NCBI GenBank assembly: GCA_005406025.1
Contig: BGZK01000843.1
Coordinates: 1-64,000, forward strand
Direction: 5' to 3'
Length of the DNA: 64,000 nucleotides
DNA from: Eumeta japonica
Taxonomy: Eukaryota > Arthropoda > Insecta > Lepidoptera > Psychidae
In this document: positions 58,610 through 64,000 of the stretch, one piece after another
Position numbering within the stretch: the stretch's first letter is position 1
How the letters are laid out: each line of letters opens with the position of its first letter
The notes under the pieces: model-generated
Told to the model about the DNA's origin: nothing
Database searches by the model: none
What the model saw: only the letters and a program-made list of their open reading frames with translations
Made by a program: the position numbers and the translations under genes

Positions 58610-61070
58610 TATTAAAATAAAAATCATAATAATTTTGTGAATCATTTAATGAAAAAAAACTGTCAATCTTTTAATAATAGTAATAGTCGTTTACAAACAA
58701 TCATCTAGTTATAACGATAACTACGTTACGAATTTCGTAACAAAAACTACCTAAATCTTTCCTCTTACAATAATATTTACTTTAGGTAAATGTTTTTTGA
58801 GCTTTAAGTTAAAAACCGATAAAACGTAAGGCAGAATGTAGTACATTAAGGGTTCCGTATAAACTTACAATTATTTTATTTTACAATACAATAATCTATT
58901 ACTGCATACATATCAAATACTTGATTTGCTAATTCAATACAAATTAAAATATGTATGTATTTCAATCCATAATGAATTATGTACATAAAATAACCAAAAC
59001 ATTTTTTATTTTTTTTGTTGTATACTTAACGTTAATTCTGAACTTGTAAGTACGGAACTTAAAAAAATAAACTATCTACAGAGTTAAGCATTGGGACATC
59101 ACTTTGAAAAAAATTATTCATAATATTCGCTAATTTAGAAAAAAAAATATGTGCAAATGAATTTGCAAAATATAAGATGATGCTTAGAACAAGCCGCTCG
59201 TTAACTGATTGTATTTTTTTATGTAGAAAAACACCTGTACCACGTTTTTTCCTCGTCCAATCACGATCCGGCACATCACATAAAGCTTCATCGAGATCGC
59301 GACCTCATAGTTGTGAGATAAAATGGCCCTGTTTGCCCATGAAACGGTAAACGTACGCATGGTGCGCTAAAATACCTGGATACGGATTTACGTAAGACGT
59401 CACCCTCTGAGAAATAGAATCACCATCTAAATCCATGGAAGCGGTTCCGAGCTGATTCGTACAAAGTCCACGGGTATCCTTGCTATAGTGTTATATATGA
59501 GCTTTAGGGCCTCTCAAATCTGAATCTCAATGGCCATAACGGGGATGGACGACGAGGGAGGCGGGATCGTTAGCAAATGAAGTCTTGCCCGATCACATCA
59601 CGGCTTAACCTCTGATGGTGAGCGATAAAGTTCCAGGAGGAAATCGACGAGAGTCATATTAACGGTTTGTACAAACGCAGCTGCTAGTCTCAGACATAAA
59701 TTGCTTGTTGTCAAAAGTACAAAAAACAAAACACGCGCGCAATCTAGGCAATTGTCATGTGAAGTTTTATCACCTGACTACTGTGGTATATCCTCCCATA
59801 ATCTTTGAACCTTAAGCCCCCCCCGCCGGCCCAGTGCGGGGGAGGGCTGTTAACGATGTGCAATACCGAAGGATTAACTAGCCCTCCGAGGCATGGAGGG
59901 AATGGTTTAATTGGCTCGAGTTAACAACTCGTTGGCCAGTTCGGCTTAGTCTGCATCGAACCCGCTGCCGTCCGGTTCCCGTTTGCAATCGCGCATAGAA
60001 CAATGATCAGGTTATCGAATGGTTGATTATGGGATGTTTTAAAATTTAATCTCTTTTTTTCTCTTCATTTTTTACATAATTCTGCTTCTCAGTTTCCGCT
60101 GTCTTTCGCTATCTTCTATCGGTGCACTCACCTTATAAGCCGACTTTGCTATCGGACAGTCGTCTGGCTGACCATTAGCAGAAGAGCTTCAGACAAAACG
60201 CGGCTTTGCAATGTTCCTACCGTTTAATACCACGACCTTACGCAAACGATGAACCGCAACTTTATAGAAAATGTAAAGTTGAATTATACCGCAATTCATC
60301 TTTGATTGACTTCATCGCCGATCCATTAAGTAACGAAAACTAGGATTTATTGATCTACAACTTCAAAGGATATATGTAGTTTCCAATTCGACCGACTGGT
60401 GGACGGCCGGTAGGGTATCCCTAATCAAAGAAAGACTAAAGTGTGACCTTCACGCTGATCAAATACACATCGAGGGCTGCTAATGTTTTTGATAATGTCT
60501 AGTGAATGTTCTTCTAAAAAATAATTTGTTAGTAACCGAGTATGAAAACGTAAGAAGAGGATTTGAACTTTATTGTGTTACACGTCAATACCTATTTTTG
60601 CACTAAATCACTTCTTGACTGGACGTTCGCCGTCAGCCATGAGTAGTCTTTCCGACCTTTTTGCCGCGAAGTCCCTTAACGTAGGCGTCGACATAGGAAG
60701 TGAACTGGGAAAAACCGTCACGTAGTACCGCCACATTATTTCGTTTTCTGCGCACTGCCTTATCCTGACACCTCGTCGTGCTGTTGAATGATGAAGTGTG
60801 TCGCATACATAGTATAGCACGTCTAGCATATACTCAAATAGCAAACTATATGTTATCGCTGTTACGTTTTTATTTATTACAATATTTTATATATAAAACA
60901 CTTGCACATGTTGTTATTTCTAATCCGAAAAACGTCATGTTTGCCCGTCACGTTTTTCTGTGACGAAGCTTTTAGATTATGTTGAACGTTACCCATGTAT
61001 TTCTTATTTTAGCACCTAAAACCTTTTATTGCAAAAGTACAATAATGATAATGCTATCATTACAAACGAA
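58610..61070. other. No gene seen
   Basis: AT-rich apart from a C/G-rich patch at 59810-59850 (AAGCCCCCCCCGCCGGCCCAG). The minus frame 60608-60844 has no domain; its GC-richer part (60620-60780) is unexplained. Confidence 0.4.
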
Positions 61071-61075
61071 GTTGA

Positions 61076-61315
61076 TTGATGAATACAATTCTTAAAAAGT
61101 ACTCGATGCTCGCATTCGATGCATCATTCATAAATTTAAAACATGGAAATATGTGCCCACCTAACAGGGCTTTGACTATATTTGCACAAAGTTTCTACGA
61201 GTTTTTGGCACCGGATCTGTATAACAAATTAAATAAATTCCTGTCAATATATGCCTTAACAAAATATGAGCGTAAACACGAGAATCACCCAGTTTTTACC
61301 GAAACAAAACTATGA
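61076..61315 (+). pseudogene. Possible LINE reverse-transcriptase tail fossil
   Basis: A 79-residue frame with C-P-P-N-R-A-L-T-I-F-A-Q-S-F-Y-E-F and L-A-P-D-L-Y-N-K-L-N-K-F-L. Order and spacing recall the C-terminal tail of Jockey/CR1-like LINEs (a P-rich segment, then aP.lyN.lp). No catalytic region is present, so this is weak. Confidence 0.25.
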
Positions 61316-61319
61316 TGAC

Positions 61320-61900
61320 GCGGAGGCTCTTTTAAACGTCAAAACATGAAGTTTAGGAATATTGTTTTATCCATTGTAATTATATTTACATTTTAATTCT
61401 ATTATATTGTTTTTGTCTTCATATCATTCATTTCCATATTTTATTGTTTTCGTCAAACGGCAAGCCGTTTGAAAATTGTTGCTTCTGTTTATATTTTGTA
61501 ATGTGTCCTACCCTCGAATGCACATACATAAGCTCTCAACATGCAATACATATGCACTACATACACTTTCCTCACACATTCACAATGAACATGCAATTAT
61601 ATATATTCACATATATATGTATGTATTCGCACTTTCACACACAACCGGTGGATTATTTTACATTTTTTTCATTTTTTCCCATCTCCGTTTTGATTATTAA
61701 CTTAATTACTCTAATAAAATTGTTAAAATTTAGTTGTATCACACGTGACCGAGATGCTCAAGGGTGAATGCCTGAAAATCATAACACAAGTTTAACTTAG
61801 CTCAGAGTTCAGTCACCCACAATAATGCCTAGTGTTACACATTTTTTTGTAATGTTAGGTTTTTGAAGAAAAATGAAGAATTATTATTGTTATTATTAAT
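61320..61900. other. No gene seen
   Basis: AT-rich; overlapping frames at 61444-61767 are low-complexity with a short ATATATAC-type run and no domain. Confidence 0.4.
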
Positions 61901-61903
61901 TAT

Positions 61904-61969
61904 AAGGACAATAATAATAAAATTGATTACACTACAAGTAATGTAATCAATTTTATTATCATTGTCCTT
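61904..61969. repeat. Near-perfect hairpin, ~29-bp arms
   Basis: AAGGACAATAATAATAAAAT (continuing TGATTACA) pairs with TGTAATCA followed by ATTTTATTATCATTGTCCTT, with one mismatch and a loop of about eight bases. Probably a remnant of a small foldback element. Confidence 0.75.
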
Positions 61970-61974
61970 TGATT

Positions 61975-62880
61975 ACAACTTGATTTGTAATTGTAATTGA
62001 TGATTACAAATAATATATTCATCTCTCCAATAAAATTGTTATTAATTTAAATGAAAAAAAAAATATTTTCGCTCAAATCTCATTCATCCCATTTATTTTG
62101 AACATCAAATACAATAAAATTAATATTACGAACTAAAGAAGTTTCACTTCTTGTGCGTGTACTTCGACACGTACAGTATTTTTCTATATACCTAAATACG
62201 CGTACGAATCAATCTTCCGTCGTGCGTGCACAAATCGACATTCAAATTCTACAAGATTCTAATCGTCACAAACGTATGACAGCAATCTAGATAGGTTATC
62301 TTATTGTTTACTCAACGTGCGTCATTGCAAAATAATAAATCAGATCTAGATATGGTAACATTTTAGGATATGTTACGTGAGACGAACGATTGGTGCGGTC
62401 AGTTTTGAAGACAGCGGGATTGTAAGTTTGTCGACGTCGGCGTCTACCTACCGGTCGATAGACAACATAAGAAAAAATGTAAAAACACATCGAAAACATG
62501 TTTTTCTATGCTCCGGCCTCTAATTATTATTGGTATGTAATGTTCCTTGGGTTGCAAAAAAAAGGAGGGATAATGATGCGTCTCTAATGGTGTCGACTCT
62601 CGTACACACATTTAATGGGTAAACCGCGAAGGTCACTTGATACACGCTAGGGGACCTCGTCACGATTTCTGGCGAAGGATGAAGACATATCCAAAAAGTT
62701 AGGCTCACTAACCGCTCCGCAGGCTGTTACGCACCGTAGCCCAGTAGCCATGCATTTTTTTATTTCAGATTGAGTAACTTGGATTTTGACCGATAGCGAG
62801 CGCGTCGTCGCCGATACGATAACGCAGTCCGAAATCGACGGCGTAACCCGAGGCACCGAAACTGGTCCGATTCGACTTAA
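61975..62880. other. No gene seen
   Basis: AT-rich, becoming more GC-rich after 62680. The minus frames 62520-62708 and 62647-62856 have no domain. Confidence 0.4.
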
Positions 62881-62885
62881 GCTAA

Positions 62886-62975
62886 AAAGTCAGTTGCCCC
62901 GCGGTTAGGTTTGAACCCGATACCCTTCAGTTTGAAGATAACGCTCGTACCCACTAAGCCACTAGCACTCTAAAT
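62886..62975 (-). repeat. tRNA-like fragment
   Basis: The reverse complement reads GCTAGTGGCTTAGTGGGTACG (A-box-like) and GTATCGGGTTCAAACCTAACC (good B-box), about 35 bases apart. The acceptor stem pairs poorly. Likely the head of a SINE whose body is lost or lies in 62760-62885. Confidence 0.5.
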
Positions 62976-62979
62976 TGAC

Positions 62980-63410
62980 TGTATTTTTTACTTACCCGCA
63001 TTTCTTCCAAAATTCCGATATCACCATTAAATAAACAATGTTCATTTATCTAGTTCTATAAACTTCTATAGAAGAATTTCAACAGTACGTATTAGACATA
63101 TATATCTATACACATACAATAGAACAACGCAACTGTAAACATAAATTTTATTCATGAAAATAATACATTCATCAATCAAATGCGTCGATTTAACGCTTAA
63201 ATTATCTTCGTATTTGTCGTTTGTTTCACTGTGACCAGATATAGCCAATAATGGGCGAGGTTGTAACCGGTCGTTCCTGTATGTCTATAATTTTCAATTG
63301 CACACCTTCATAAGGTAGAATTTGGCACACCAGAACTGGGAATATTTCTTTGATACGATGGTCTGAAGCGTCGTCGGTTAAAGTTGTTACAGGGTGAGAT
63401 TCGCCAACAT
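62980..63410. other. No gene seen
   Basis: AT-rich; short minus frames with no domain. Confidence 0.4.
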
Positions 63411-63414
63411 CATT

Positions 63415-64000
63415 TTTAGGATTCCGTACCTCCAAGGAACCCTTATGGGGTCATTTAATTGTCCACCTGTCCGTCTGTCGAGACTCTTTATTTTAGGAAT
63501 ATGTGGGAGTATGGACTTTAAATTAATACGAATTACTTAGGTCGACGGTCTCTTAAAGCTGTAGAAAAATCAAGTTTCTGAGTCAATGCAATCAAAAAAT
63601 ACGACCATGTTTGTTGCAGAAATTTGCTAATAAATCAAAACCTATAGGGTTCTACTGATTTAAAATGATGAAATTTGGCAAAAAAATAATTCTCACAGAA
63701 TAAAGGAAAAAATCTAAAAAATTTTAATTTACAGGTATACCATTTATTTTTATTTTTTCGATTAAAAATTGACATTTGCAATGAGAGTATGCATCGTAGA
63801 CTAATCATTGGGAAAATATTTTTAACATCCTACTAAGAAAATTTGATTTTTAGAAATATAAAAAAAAATGGATTTTTTTTTTTTTTTGAAAAACTACACA
63901 AGTTTTGGAATTCCTGGACCCATATTTTGCCACTATCGATATCGAAAACAGGCAAAAATCCTGGAGACTTGTGAATGAAAATACATACGTAATGTAGTTG
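63415..64000 (+). repeat. Interspersed repeat ('aggattccgta ... tccgtctgtc')
   Basis: Starts AGGATTCCGTACCTCCAAGGAACCCTTATGGGGTCA, then CTGTCCGTCTGTCGAGAC. It continues with AAGCTGTAGAAAAATCAAG, AGTCAATGCAATCAAAAAAT, AATCAAAACCTATAGGGTTC and ATGATGAAATTTGGCAAA. From general knowledge this block order is a very common lepidopteran repeat. It runs off, or decays before, the window end. Confidence 0.7.

Noticed and set aside
62886..62975. Possible tRNA gene on the minus strand
   Set aside because: Good B-box but no consistent cloverleaf; treated as a tRNA-like repeat fragment.

Overview
The window looks like intergenic and intronic DNA from a moth or butterfly. It is strongly AT-rich and almost free of long open frames. 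It is packed with repeat families that I know, from general knowledge, to be common in Lepidoptera: tRNA-derived SINEs, RTE-type LINE tails, Helentron-derived elements, PIF/Harbinger, mariner and hAT relatives, and an 'agggttccgta' repeat at the right edge. No bacterial-style genes, rRNA, intact tRNA genes or CRISPR arrays are seen.

Left part (1-8.7 kb): a foldback element with two ~900-bp inverted arms encloses three tandem ~750-bp units. It sits next to a PIF/Harbinger transposase gene on the minus strand. I could rebuild six exons with canonical splice sites and a DDE triad, about 350 residues in all. Only three single-base losses break it, and all three fall in short same-base runs. The tandem units are built from scrambled pieces of that transposase gene, so the two structures are related. 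A Helentron-derived element with a (TA)n tract follows.

Centre-left (8.7-29 kb): a hairpin MITE, three copies of one TA-flanked MITE, a tRNA-derived SINE, a 5'-truncated RTE LINE, a second Helentron-derived element that keeps an endonuclease remnant, and an old hAT-type element. GC-rich islands at 9.7, 14.3 and 21.0 kb may be regulatory.

Centre (29-39 kb): a short first-exon candidate at 29.5 kb (ATG plus GT donor) can be joined in phase to an exon at 31.65 kb, with a dead mariner in the intron. A complete MITE with perfect 26-bp inverted ends and a TAA duplication lies at 34.5 kb. A second GC-rich promoter-like block with ATG plus donor lies at 38.9 kb.

Right part (39-64 kb): a hAT-type element with a perfect 8-bp target duplication, further SINEs and small MITEs, GC islands at 47 and 54.5 kb, and the best host coding exon (54983-55187). 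That exon encodes a Tyr/Pro/Gly-rich N-terminus of 68 residues and ends in a splice donor. Two short minus-strand frames with hydrophobic segments (50.8 and 53.0 kb) are weaker candidates. Host genes here therefore appear only as scattered first exons separated by very long introns or intergenic DNA; nothing in the window shows how, or whether, they work together.
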